Shown here: positions 54,749-63,857 of the stretch, piece by piece | How positions within the stretch are numbered: position 1 is the stretch's first letter | How the letters are laid out: the number at the start of each line of letters is the position of its first letter | Source of the DNA: Sphingobacteriaceae bacterium GW460-11-11-14-LB5 | Lineage (GTDB): Bacteria > Bacteroidota > Bacteroidia > Sphingobacteriales > Sphingobacteriaceae | Assembly: GCA_002151545.1 (NCBI GenBank) | Contig: CP021237.1 | Location: 434,001-498,000 of the forward strand | DNA length: 64,000 bases | Reading direction: 5' to 3' | Notes under the pieces: generated by a model | Database searches by the model: none | The model's input: the letters and a program-made list of their open reading frames with translations, nothing else | Told to the model about the DNA's origin: nothing | Program-made: the position numbers and the translations under genes

Positions 54749-57700
54749 ATGAAACAGGTATTACAAATGCACTTACGGGTGCTCGGAATCGTCTTCATTT
54801 TACTGCAGTCCTATCATGTTTTTGCTCAGGTAAAAATATCGGGAACGGTAGTAGATGCAGAAGGAAAGATCCCATTGGCGGCTGCCACAATTTCCGTTAC
54901 AGGGAGCGCTGCATCCTCGGTAAAGGCAGACGAGTCGGGTAAATTTACAATTGCTGTACCCAGTGGCGCGATGCTAAGGGTTACCATGACCGGCTATAAA
55001 GCGATAACTGTTGTGCCTAAACAGGGAATAGTAATAGAAATGGTCTCTACTGCGATCAATTTAAACGAAACGGTGATTGTCGGTTACACCAAGCAAAAGA
55101 AAGAACTTTTGAGCGGGTCTGTCGCTTCTGTTAAATTTAAAGAGACAGACACCGAAATCCCGACTACATCAGTGGGTAACTTATTGGCAGGTAGAATGCC
55201 GGGCTTATATGTCTCCACGCCTAGTGGGATACCAGGAGCACAGCCCAGCATTCGCATCAGAACGCCAAGCTCATGGAATACAGCGCCGGTTTTATATGTA
55301 ATTGACGGAAAAGTAACCAGTGATGCGGCAGAATTCAACAATTTAAGCCCTAATGAAATTGAAGATGTAACCATTTTAAAAGACGCGGCGACTACAGCTG
55401 CTTATGGTGCCCGTGCAGGCGGGGGAGTGATGTTGATTACCACCAAACGTGGTAAGGCCGGAAAAGCATCTGTAAACTATTCGGTGAACACCGGAAAAGA
55501 TGTCCGTGGAAATAACATGGAGCTAACCAGTATCATGGAGTGGGGAGCGATTCAAAACAGAATTTGGGGCGAAGCTGGCGGACCGGCAAATACTCCCTGG
55601 ACTGCGGATGCAAAAGCATACTTTCAGGATGCGGATTTTGGTGGCGGCAAGGGCTACGGGTTTAATGCCTTAAAAGATGTTTATGTCGATCCCTCTATTA
55701 CTACGCATAATTTAAGTGCTTCGGGCGGGACAGATAAACTTCAGTATTTTATCGGCGGCTCTTATGTAAACCAGGAAACTTTTATCAAAAACACCAACGA
55801 AAAAAAGTACAACGTCAGGGCAAATATAACGGCTAACCTGACCAAAGATGTAACGGTTTTCGCTGGCTTTAGCATAAACAATAATAAATTTAATGCCCCT
55901 CAGGGCGATTGGTCGGGAGATATGTTTCCTAAACTTTTGGTATGGCAGCCATATATGCCATCCTTTACGGCTTCAGGCGACCCAGTGTATTACTTCTGGA
56001 TTACCAATAAACCAGGCGAAGCGCAAGGACTGGCAGGTTACAATAAGTCAGAGGCCATCAAATCTGTTGCGAATTTAAATTTAACGTATAAAGCCCCGTT
56101 TTTGGAAGGATTAAGTGCTAAAGTGGGCTATATAAAAAGCTTTACGAACACCAATCAAAAAATATATTCACATCCTTTTACCTATTACGAACTGAAACAG
56201 ATTACACCAGTTATCTGGGATTTAAATACTGTTGTAGGGAAAAGTCTTACACAACATTCGAATTCTATAGAAAAACTATCTGCCTGGAACCAGGAGGAGC
56301 AATTGAACTTTCAGTTAAACTTTGAACGAAATTTTGGCAAACATCACGTAAACGCGGCACTGGTGTACGAACGTCAGGAACGTTCCGGCGACGGTATTGA
56401 TGCGACCATCAATGGTTTTCCTATTTATACAACTGACCAGTGGTGGGCCTCTACCGGAGGAGCAGGTGTGGTCAACGGTACGGCAACAAAAAGTATCAGC
56501 AACACCTATGGTTTCGAGGTAACAACTGGTCGTAAATCGTATGTTGGACAATTTGCTTATGATTATGGAGATAAGTATATCGCTACTTTCACCTATCGTT
56601 ATGATGGTTCGGTAATTTTTGCCCCGGATAAACGTTGGGGATTCTTCCCTGCCGGTTCTGCAGCCTGGGTGATCTCTAAAGAAAACTTCTTTAGAAATGT
56701 AAAAGGAATTGAATCATTAAAATTAAAGGCTTCTTTCGGAATAACAGGTAATGATAACGTTGCACGCTGGCAATATGAAGATAAATATGTTCCGGGAGGC
56801 AGTGCATTTTTTGGCGAATCGCCTGCACTTAACCCTGGGATACGATATGATGTATTGCCCAATCCCGACATTACCTGGGAAAAATACCAGAACAAGAATA
56901 TAGGGATCGATATCAGTTTCTTAAAACATTTTACGGCCTCAGCTGAGTATTGGCATAACCTTACCTACGATATCCTGGCTGCAAAGATCCAGTCTACCCC
57001 ACCAACCTTTAGCCGCCCATTACCATCTGTGAATTACGGTAAAATGAAAGCTAACGGTATTGATATCGGCCTGAACTACAACAACAGGGTTGGCGAATTT
57101 AATTATAGCGTAGGTGCGAATTTCACTTATGGCGATTCATGGTATGTGATGAGGGATCAGAATGTAACTTACGATTATCAGGATATACTCAAAGAGGGAC
57201 GTTCTGCGAATATGATTACTGGTTACACTGTTGATAAGATGCTCAGGTCGCAGGCGGATGTGGATGCTTTATTGGCGGCTAAACCTGGATATACTTTCAA
57301 TGGCATTGCGCCTAAACCCGGACAGCTGGCCTACGTGGATTTTAATGGTGACAATAAAATCAACGACAATGACATTACCGTGCTAAACAATAGCAATAAT
57401 GCCAAAGTAGTCGGTTTAAATTTAAGTGCAGAGTGGAAGGGAATAAGTGTGAATGCCAATTTCAACGGTTCGTTCGGTTATAAAAAATCTTTCAATGACT
57501 TATCCGGAGGAGTAGAATGGAACAGGATGTGGCGTCCTTGGTACGATGAGTCATGGAGCCCGGAAAATCCTGATAACTCCTGGTTGCCTTATCGCTACAG
57601 TGCAAATGATGCCGTAAGAGGTGTTAATACAGCAGGAAGTAATTTCTGGCTGGCAGATGCAAGTTTTCTACGCCTGAAGTTTTTGAATGTTGCTTATAAT

Positions 57701-57874
57701 GTTCCGCAAAAATTATATAAAAAATACGTAAACAACATTCGTTTTTATGTATCCGGATCTAATCTTTTTGTGATCAGCAAATTCAACAAAAAATTCTATG
57801 ATCCTGAAATGGGTGGAGGTACGGCTTTCCCAATTGTTAAATCCTACAATGCCGGTCTAAGCGTAACGTTCTAA
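54749..57874 (+). CDS. susC: SusC/RagA-family TonB-dependent outer-membrane transporter, PUL 2
   Basis: The 1041-residue protein has a signal peptide (ending VFAQ) and a carboxypeptidase-like domain (KISGTVVDAEGKIPLAAATI). A TonB box (ETVIVGYTKQKK) and plug segments (PVLYVIDGKVTSDAAEFNNL, AAYGARAGGGVMLITTKRG) precede the barrel. The barrel ends IVKSYNAGLSVTF with a terminal phenylalanine. It is not closely similar to the PUL 1 SusC beyond family motifs, so it probably takes a different glycan. The paired SusD gene begins 26 bp downstream. Confidence 0.95.
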   Translation: MKQVLQMHLRVLGIVFILLQSYHVFAQVKISGTVVDAEGKIPLAAATISVTGSAASSVKADESGKFTIAVPSGAMLRVTMTGYKAITVVPKQGIVIEMVSTAINLNETVIVGYTKQKKELLSGSVASVKFKETDTEIPTTSVGNLLAGRMPGLYVSTPSGIPGAQPSIRIRTPSSWNTAPVLYVIDGKVTSDAAEFNNLSPNEIEDVTILKDAATTAAYGARAGGGVMLITTKRGKAGKASVNYSVNTGKDVRGNNMELTSIMEWGAIQNRIWGEAGGPANTPWTADAKAYFQDADFGGGKGYGFNALKDVYVDPSITTHNLSASGGTDKLQYFIGGSYVNQETFIKNTNEKKYNVRANITANLTKDVTVFAGFSINNNKFNAPQGDWSGDMFPKLLVWQPYMPSFTASGDPVYYFWITNKPGEAQGLAGYNKSEAIKSVANLNLTYKAPFLEGLSAKVGYIKSFTNTNQKIYSHPFTYYELKQITPVIWDLNTVVGKSLTQHSNSIEKLSAWNQEEQLNFQLNFERNFGKHHVNAALVYERQERSGDGIDATINGFPIYTTDQWWASTGGAGVVNGTATKSISNTYGFEVTTGRKSYVGQFAYDYGDKYIATFTYRYDGSVIFAPDKRWGFFPAGSAAWVISKENFFRNVKGIESLKLKASFGITGNDNVARWQYEDKYVPGGSAFFGESPALNPGIRYDVLPNPDITWEKYQNKNIGIDISFLKHFTASAEYWHNLTYDILAAKIQSTPPTFSRPLPSVNYGKMKANGIDIGLNYNNRVGEFNYSVGANFTYGDSWYVMRDQNVTYDYQDILKEGRSANMITGYTVDKMLRSQADVDALLAAKPGYTFNGIAPKPGQLAYVDFNGDNKINDNDITVLNNSNNAKVVGLNLSAEWKGISVNANFNGSFGYKKSFNDLSGGVEWNRMWRPWYDESWSPENPDNSWLPYRYSANDAVRGVNTAGSNFWLADASFLRLKFLNVAYNVPQKLYKKYVNNIRFYVSGSNLFVISKFNKKFYDPEMGGGTAFPIVKSYNAGLSVTF

Positions 57875-57899
57875 ATTTTAACATTAAAAGGAAATCAAA

Positions 57900-59762
57900 A
57901 TGAAATATCTAAATCAAAATAAATTTATCCTTTATATCGCCCTGATTATTGCCCTGGGCTCGTCTTGTAAAAAAGGATTGGATTATGAAAACACAGGAGC
58001 GATAAATCCAAAGAATGTATGGACAGATTCTGTTTTAATCAAGTCCTATTTGAACGATGTATACAGCGGCCTTATGCCCGGATGGCCGCTTGGAAGTGGT
58101 GCGAATGCTGATGAGGGCATTAATGCATCAGGAGGGAACTTGAGTGGTTTCCAGCGGGGTATCGTCGATTTAGTAGCAAATGCGACCAATCTCAATTATA
58201 CGAATATTGATAAAACCAATTATTTTATGGATCAGGTGAGGGATTTGCCTGAATCGGTAATCAACCCAAATACCAAAAACAGGTTAATCGGCGAGGCTAA
58301 ATTTTGGCGTGCCTGGACTTACTGGGGGATGGTCAGCTCGGTAGGTGGGGTACCATTGATCTTAAAGACGCAAAACGGGAACGATGTAAACTCGCTGAAA
58401 GTAGCACGGAGCAAAACATCTGAATGCGTTGCACAGATTATAAAGGATCTGGATGAGGCGGCTGCCGTTTTGCCTCCCAACTACAGTGGAGTTGATTACG
58501 GCAGGATTAACCGCGCTGCTGCGCTTGGTTTTAAAGCAAGGGTACTTTTATGGTATGCCAGTCCATTATTTAACCCTTCAAACGATCAGGTCAGGTGGGC
58601 AAATGCCTATAATGCTGCCAAAGCCGCTGTACAGGCTGCAGATGCAGCGGGTTTTGGTTTGTTTGCCGACTACAAGTTAATCTGGTATTCGAGGAACAAA
58701 GAGCATATTATGACCAGGCAATACTATTATCCGGATAGTTACATGAACTTTAACGCCATCAGGCCCCTTCCTTTTACAAATGGAAATACCAATACCGATC
58801 AACCCATATTACCTCTACTGATCGCTTATCCAAAACGTGATGGTAGCCCTATGCAGTTTGATAAAAACCAATTATCTAATGCAGCTTATAATCAGCAGTT
58901 TCTAACTGATTTTTACACCAACCGCGACGACCGGTTTTATGCAACCATTTGGTGTGGTGGTACAGTGTACCCAACGCCTGATGTGAATACAATAGGTATG
59001 ACCGCGCCAAGATCCCGTACTTACTGGCAAGCCTGGACCTGGAAAGCATCGGCAACGCCCAGCACTGTGCTCCCGGAGAAAAATACGACCTTATTCTCGG
59101 GTATTTCTCCGCTTGTTCAAAATGGAGATGAAAATGGCGTAACAGGTTTTTTTCAGCGTAAAGGTTTAGATACACTTATAGACAGGGCAGCGCTTGTAGG
59201 CGTAGCAGCCGGTGCTAAAAGCTGGTTCTCGCCTATGCGTTATGCTGAACTTCTCTTAATGCTTGCCGAAACTGCAAACGAAACAGGTAACAGTAACGAG
59301 GCCGTAACGGCTTTATCTTCCATCCGTAAACGTGCGGGTATTGCCGCTGGCGTATCCGGGAAATATGGCATTACAGCAACTTCACAGCCCGATCTTCGTA
59401 CAGCGATCATGAACGAACGCCAGGTGGAACTCGCTTTTGAAGGTTTTAGATTTAACGATTTAAGAAGGTGGAGACGTTACGATATCCTGAATACCCAGAC
59501 CACCAGGAGAGGTTTATTCCTGATGCTGAATAAAGGTGAAGCTTTGCCTGGAAATACAGACAACATTATGACTGCTGCGGTAAGGGCTAAATTCTCTGCA
59601 GTGATCGTAGAAAATCTGGATAAGACGGCCTCGGCTAATCAGACTTATAACCTTGATCTTAATCATTGGTTTAATGCTTTGCACCCAACGCAGATATCTG
59701 CTGAACCTGATCAGTTGCCACAGAACAAAGAATGGGGCGGCCCTTTTGACCCGCTACAATAA
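57900..59762 (+). CDS. susD: SusD/RagB-family surface glycan-binding lipoprotein, PUL 2
   Basis: A type II signal peptide with GSSC (Cys23) begins a 620-residue protein. It has the SusD core AKFWRAWTYWGMV, RINRAAALGFKARVLLWYAS (TPR) and ERQVELAFEGFRFNDLRRWRR near the C-terminus. It would bind the oligosaccharide at the cell surface and act as the lid for its SusC partner. The frame is complete, in contrast to the SusD of PUL 1. It is followed by a terminator-like hairpin before the next gene. Confidence 0.94.
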   Translation: MKYLNQNKFILYIALIIALGSSCKKGLDYENTGAINPKNVWTDSVLIKSYLNDVYSGLMPGWPLGSGANADEGINASGGNLSGFQRGIVDLVANATNLNYTNIDKTNYFMDQVRDLPESVINPNTKNRLIGEAKFWRAWTYWGMVSSVGGVPLILKTQNGNDVNSLKVARSKTSECVAQIIKDLDEAAAVLPPNYSGVDYGRINRAAALGFKARVLLWYASPLFNPSNDQVRWANAYNAAKAAVQAADAAGFGLFADYKLIWYSRNKEHIMTRQYYYPDSYMNFNAIRPLPFTNGNTNTDQPILPLLIAYPKRDGSPMQFDKNQLSNAAYNQQFLTDFYTNRDDRFYATIWCGGTVYPTPDVNTIGMTAPRSRTYWQAWTWKASATPSTVLPEKNTTLFSGISPLVQNGDENGVTGFFQRKGLDTLIDRAALVGVAAGAKSWFSPMRYAELLLMLAETANETGNSNEAVTALSSIRKRAGIAAGVSGKYGITATSQPDLRTAIMNERQVELAFEGFRFNDLRRWRRYDILNTQTTRRGLFLMLNKGEALPGNTDNIMTAAVRAKFSAVIVENLDKTASANQTYNLDLNHWFNALHPTQISAEPDQLPQNKEWGGPFDPLQ

Positions 59763-59775
59763 AATACAAATAATC

Positions 59776-59806
59776 AAGTAGGCGGATAAAGAAAGTTCGC
59801 CTACTT
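59776..59806 (+). terminator. Terminator or attenuator between SusD 2 and the secreted 765-residue protein
   Basis: AAGTAGGCG and CGCCTACTT form a 9-bp stem with a 13-nt loop and a short T-run. Because the next gene on the same strand starts 40 bp later with no evident promoter, partial readthrough may set a lower level for it. Confidence 0.6.
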
Positions 59807-59845
59807 TTATACAACACAACACAAACACACAAATAGATACCTGAA

Positions 59846-62143
59846 ATGCAAAATAATTCTTTAAATATCGCCGCAAAAGCTACTGTATTGCTAATGGTGA
59901 TCACCTGCTGGTTTTCGGTGAAGGGATATAGCCAGACCGAGTTTTCGACTGATTATTTTAAAATCAGGGTGGATAACAAAGGTTTCGTCACCAGCATGAA
60001 AAATAAGACTAAAGCCCCTTACCGGGAGTTTAGTCCTGCTGACAAACCTTCACCTCTACTAAGTTTATATAGTGATACCAAAAAAAAATACTTTGAACCC
60101 ACTAAAGCGGTTTATATAAAAGATAAAAAAACACTCGCACTATATTATGCCAATGGTTCGGTGGCAAACGTTAAACTGGAGCCTAAGGCGAAATATTTTA
60201 AATTAACCTTGCTCTCACTCACTAACCGAAAAGGTATCGATGTGATTGAATGGGGGCCATTACACACTCAGATCAATAATCTATTAGGCGAAATCATCGG
60301 TGTAGCCAGGGATACAAGTGCTGCCGTAAACTACTCTATTGGTATGATGGCATTAAATGATAATACCTTGGGTGGAAAAGCGGAAACCATTGGCGATGCT
60401 GCACCGTTTCAATACATTGTTCATACTCCTGATGCTAAGCGTTTTCCTTTGCCCTCGAACCTGCATGAAGGTCAGGTATTTACATTGGGCGGAAACGGGG
60501 TCAGCGATGTTGCTTTTTATGCACATAAAGAACCCTGGTACCGCATCATGTATGGTAATGCGGCAACTGTAGATAAAAACGGGAGGATATCACTCGCTTA
60601 TCAGTCAAGAGACCGTGGTTTTGAAAGAGAGGTTTACTTTTCGCTCATTCCTAATATGGCTGCGAACACGCCCAACCATTTACAGGTACAACCGTTACCA
60701 GGTGTAGATTATATCGGATCATCGGTCGCCTTGTGGGGAAGCCCTGACAGTACGGCTTTGCTGGATGTGATCCAGGATATTGTCCTGAAGGAAAAGCTCC
60801 CGCATCCAACCATTAATGGAAAATGGATAAAAGACCCGGCTGCATTTGTTCCTGACCTCCTAACAAGTGGTAATTTAAATGATAGCACCATTTCTTATAC
60901 ATCCAGATTGGGCTTTAAAACCATAAGTTTATACGATCAGGGCTTCTTAAGAGCCGACCGAGGCAATAACGGTTATATCGACGGAAAGAATTTTGAGAAA
61001 AAGCCGATTAAATTAACAAACGGAAGTGTTTCGCATAAGGAGTTTTCTGATATGGCAGCCAAACTAGGGATCAGTATCGGCAGGACTCCAATTACAAATG
61101 CTTTGGCCCCAGGCACCCTGGATGCAAGTCCAATCCCGAGCGACAGCCTGTGTTATCAGCAAAAACGCTTGTTGGTGAAAAATATCAGCGCAACCGACAC
61201 GGTTATTTTGGTAGACAATCCCACTTATCTTGATGAGATTGCCAGTTGGGAAGGTCATTGTGCCAACTTAAACATGATCAAAATCGGTAAAGAACTTATT
61301 CATTATATGGGCGTTTCAAAGGAGAAACCCTACAGGCTGTTGAATGTGAAGCGGGGATACTGGAAAACCACTGCCTCAAACCATGCCAATGGCGATACCA
61401 TTTACAAACTTCAGGTAACGGTTAATTATGGATACGATGGTCTTATTCCGAATATGCAGCTGCAGGACAAAATCGCTGAACACTTTGCTGAAGTCTGCAA
61501 AGTCAATGGCATTTCTTATTACGATTTCGATGGCCAGGAGTTTTTGTTTAATAACGGACATGGTTATTATTCTACTAAACGTTTCTTTGGTAAAATGTTC
61601 GAAAAGGCAGCACAGTTAGGTGTCCCATATATCCGTTTCACAGGTGCTACCTTGTCTGAAGGATCCTGGCATTATCAAAGCATCTGGAATGTTGGTGGTG
61701 GGAAAAATCTATACGACGCTGAAACCCGCGAATGGGGCAGTACCACCAGTCAGGGAAAGGATCTCCGTGATGTATGTTATGCTAACTTTTTTCCTGTGGG
61801 TATGGGGGGCAACTTCCCGATCAATGCCAAATCCAAAGTTGAAGAATATGAGCATATACAAGCCATTTCAGTAGGTGTTGGTACAACATATAGTTTAAAA
61901 ATGAACCAAAAGGACGTTGAAAGTTGTCCGCAGAAAGAAGCTATTTTTAAAGTAATAAGAACCTGGGAAAATGCAAGAGCCGCCAACGCTTTTCCACGAG
62001 CGGTAAAAAGACTGCTGGCAGACCCTGCAAATAGCTGGCAGCTGGAACAGGTTGACAACAATAAATGGAAACTTTATCCAATTGTCAAAGGAGAAAGAAA
62101 AACTGTGATCAACTTAAACAGAGATGTGGCAGGAGGGTATTAA
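59846..62143 (+). CDS. Large secreted protein of unknown family, probable glycan-processing enzyme of PUL 2
   Basis: A signal peptide (ending YSQ near residue 30) precedes a beta-rich N-terminal domain (DYFKIRVDNKGFVTSMKN onward). A likely alpha/beta barrel follows, with VPDLLTSGNLNDSTISYTSR, GISYYDFDGQEFLFNNGHG (about 555-573) and YIRFTGATLSEGSWHYQS. The acidic pair in DFDGQE is a candidate active site. I do not recognise a CAZy family, though the layout and position behind SusC/SusD suggest a glycoside hydrolase. It is 765 residues and ends abruptly (NLNRDVAGGY) near a terminator hairpin. Confidence 0.6.
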   Translation: MQNNSLNIAAKATVLLMVITCWFSVKGYSQTEFSTDYFKIRVDNKGFVTSMKNKTKAPYREFSPADKPSPLLSLYSDTKKKYFEPTKAVYIKDKKTLALYYANGSVANVKLEPKAKYFKLTLLSLTNRKGIDVIEWGPLHTQINNLLGEIIGVARDTSAAVNYSIGMMALNDNTLGGKAETIGDAAPFQYIVHTPDAKRFPLPSNLHEGQVFTLGGNGVSDVAFYAHKEPWYRIMYGNAATVDKNGRISLAYQSRDRGFEREVYFSLIPNMAANTPNHLQVQPLPGVDYIGSSVALWGSPDSTALLDVIQDIVLKEKLPHPTINGKWIKDPAAFVPDLLTSGNLNDSTISYTSRLGFKTISLYDQGFLRADRGNNGYIDGKNFEKKPIKLTNGSVSHKEFSDMAAKLGISIGRTPITNALAPGTLDASPIPSDSLCYQQKRLLVKNISATDTVILVDNPTYLDEIASWEGHCANLNMIKIGKELIHYMGVSKEKPYRLLNVKRGYWKTTASNHANGDTIYKLQVTVNYGYDGLIPNMQLQDKIAEHFAEVCKVNGISYYDFDGQEFLFNNGHGYYSTKRFFGKMFEKAAQLGVPYIRFTGATLSEGSWHYQSIWNVGGGKNLYDAETREWGSTTSQGKDLRDVCYANFFPVGMGGNFPINAKSKVEEYEHIQAISVGVGTTYSLKMNQKDVESCPQKEAIFKVIRTWENARAANAFPRAVKRLLADPANSWQLEQVDNNKWKLYPIVKGERKTVINLNRDVAGGY

Positions 62144-62240
62144 GTATTTCCAACGAATTTTGAAGTTCCCATCTTTAAGAGAATACGTTCCGAATATGTC
62201 CTCCTCTTTTGATTCCATCAATGGAGAGCGAAATGGACAA

Positions 62241-62271
62241 CCTTACCACCCTCAATTTGAGGATGGTAAGG
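62241..62271 (+). terminator. Terminator-like hairpin after PUL 2
   Basis: CCTTACCA-C-CCTCAA pairs with TTGAGG-A-TGGTAAGG, a 14-bp stem with one internal mismatch and one loop base, followed by TTATTG. It lies about 100 bp after the last PUL gene and just ahead of the toxin-antitoxin pair. Confidence 0.6.
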
Positions 62272-62321
62272 TTATTGTAGAAATAATTCTTTATTTTTGT
62301 GTTATACTTAATATCACATCC

Positions 62322-62552
62322 ATGCACATAGAAACACGTAAATTACTTTTGATTGAAGAAATGCTCAAAGTAAAAAGTGAAGCTACTTTAGTTGCTTTGG
62401 AGAACCTATTAAAAGTTGCAAATAATAAAACGGTTAAAAAAACACCAAGCGTAAGAGATTTTTCGGTAATCTGGTCTAAAGCTGAAGCGGAAGAAATGGA
62501 ACGTATTATCGCAGAATCCTGTGAAACAATCCACCCGGATGATTGGAAATAA
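62322..62552 (+). CDS. Antitoxin of a VapBC-like pair
   Basis: The ATG at 62322 gives a 76-residue protein. An in-frame ATG 198 bp upstream crosses the hairpin region and is probably not used. The N-terminal HIETRKLLLIEEMLKVKSEATLVALENLL is a helix-rich segment of the kind found in small Bacteroidota antitoxins of PIN-domain toxins, and the C-terminus is acidic (EEMERIIAESCETIHPDDWK). Its stop overlaps the toxin start by 14 bp, the normal arrangement for such pairs. It would bind and neutralise the toxin and repress the operon. Confidence 0.75.
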   Translation: MHIETRKLLLIEEMLKVKSEATLVALENLLKVANNKTVKKTPSVRDFSVIWSKAEAEEMERIIAESCETIHPDDWK

Positions 62553-62930
62553 CCTTTTAGACACTAATATAGTGATCGAGTTATTTAAAGGAAACCCGAC
62601 GATCACAGCATTTCTTGAAACCTAAAGGAGGAAATCAATATTCCTTTTGCTGTATTGGGAGAGCTTTATCTGGGTGCCTACAGATCGGCTAATCCAAAGA
62701 AACACATTAAACAAATCAACTTTTTTCTGGAAAAATGTAATGTCCTTATTGCTGATGATGAAACGGCTAATCATTATGCTTTAATCAAAGCAGCATTATT
62801 GCAAAAAGGTAAGCCAATACCGGAGAATGATATATGGATAGCAGCAATAGCAAAGCAATTTGACTTAAAATTGCATACAAAGGATAGGCATTTTAACGAA
62901 ATTGATCGCCTTAATTTACAAAGCTGGTGA
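62539..62930 (+). pseudogene. vapC: PIN-domain toxin (VapC-like), frameshifted
   Basis: The start at 62539 encodes MIGNNLLDTNIVIELFKGNP, the first acidic residue (D8) and helix of PIN-domain RNases. The frame stops at 62623-62625 after FLET. In the -1 frame the sequence goes on as LKEEINIPFAVLGELYLGAY and then PENDIWIAAIAKQFDLKLHTKD, containing the glutamate and aspartates that complete the active site. One missing base near 62620-62623 explains it. With that base the protein would be 130 residues. As read, the toxin is inactive, which would make the antitoxin dispensable. Confidence 0.82.
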
Positions 62931-62940
62931 CAGATTAGCC

Positions 62941-63320
62941 AAAAAAAAAATATATATTATTTTTCCTCCTACCGCTTGATTCTCTCGTGACATTCTCGAT
63001 GTCGTCTTTACGGAGTGGTATTTTTCGGTTTCCTGTCAGACCTAAGCGCCCTACTTTTTGCTATTTCCCTTGCCCGCTCATTAAAGCTGAGATTTTACAG
63101 GAACGGTCATTAGCTGAATAATTGTGGCTTCTTTAATACGCTCATTTTTAGCGTTATTTAAATTTTATGGGAAAAACTGGGCCAAGGTGACACTTTTTAA
63201 TAATCTATTTTTAACCTGCTAATTATCAGTGGATAAAGGTTTTTTGCTTGTGCGGTTAGGCTTATTCTGACTATATTGTGAGACCATTATTGTAACAAAA
63301 AGGATGTGGAAAACTTTTTT
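62941..63320. other. Intergenic region upstream of mraZ
   Basis: About 380 bp without a recognisable gene. It contains a short GACAT/ATGTC inverted repeat near 62990-63005 and AT-rich sequence, but no clear terminator for the toxin gene. Confidence 0.4.
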
Positions 63321-63345
63321 GTGGTAAAAAGTGGTAAAAAGTGGT
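63305..63345 (+). promoter_or_regulatory. MraZ-box operator repeats
   Basis: Three GTGGT pentamers lie at 63321-63325, 63331-63335 and 63341-63345, exactly 10 bp apart (AAAAA between), with a further GTGGA at 63305-63309. MraZ is known to bind GTGG-type repeats spaced by one helical turn ahead of its own operon. A TACTTTTA (63355-63362) just downstream could be the -7 element, so binding would block the promoter. Confidence 0.75.
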
Positions 63346-63389
63346 AGAACTATTTACTTTTACACTAGATAAAAAGTGTAGATACCACT

Positions 63390-63857
63390 ATGACCCAACT
63401 TTTAGGAGAATTCGATTGTAAACTTGACGCAAAGGGCCGCCTTATGGTTCCCGCTGCGCTTAAGAAACAATTGCCTGAATCTGAGAAAGAAGGGTTGATT
63501 ATTAACCGTGGTTTTGAGAAAAACCTGGTGATCTATCCAAAGAAAGTTTGGGATGCTATCGTTACCGATTTAAGCAAACTGAACATCTACGAAAAAAATA
63601 ACCGTGAATTTATCAGGTCGTTTACCCGTGGTGCAACCGAGCTTTCGCTTGATGCGGCTGGTCGTGTGCTTTTGCCTAAATCGCTGGTTGATTATGCGGG
63701 TATCGGAAGCGATCTTGTACTGGCTTGTCAGTTAGATCGTATCGAAGTTTGGGATAAAAAATCTTACGAAGATATTTTTGATGACGTACCGGAGAATTTT
63801 GCAAACCTTGCCGAGCAGGTGATGGGTGGTAAGAAAGGAGGTGCTGATGGCGAATAA
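63390..63857 (+). CDS. mraZ: Transcriptional regulator MraZ
   Basis: The 155-residue protein begins [22 protein letters not shown] and has [25 protein letters not shown] in the second half. These are the two SpoVT/AbrB-like halves of MraZ, each with the conserved DxxGR motif. It forms ring oligomers that repress the division and cell-wall (dcw) operon, of which it is the first gene. It overlaps rsmH by 11 bp and is preceded by its own binding repeats. Confidence 0.95.
   Translation: MTQLLGEFDCKLDAKGRLMVPAALKKQLPESEKEGLIINRGFEKNLVIYPKKVWDAIVTDLSKLNIYEKNNREFIRSFTRGATELSLDAAGRVLLPKSLVDYAGIGSDLVLACQLDRIEVWDKKSYEDIFDDVPENFANLAEQVMGGKKGGADGE

Noticed and set aside
62124..62321. N-terminal extension of the antitoxin frame
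   Set aside because: It overlaps the end of the preceding gene and crosses a strong hairpin; the ATG at 62322 gives a normal antitoxin length.
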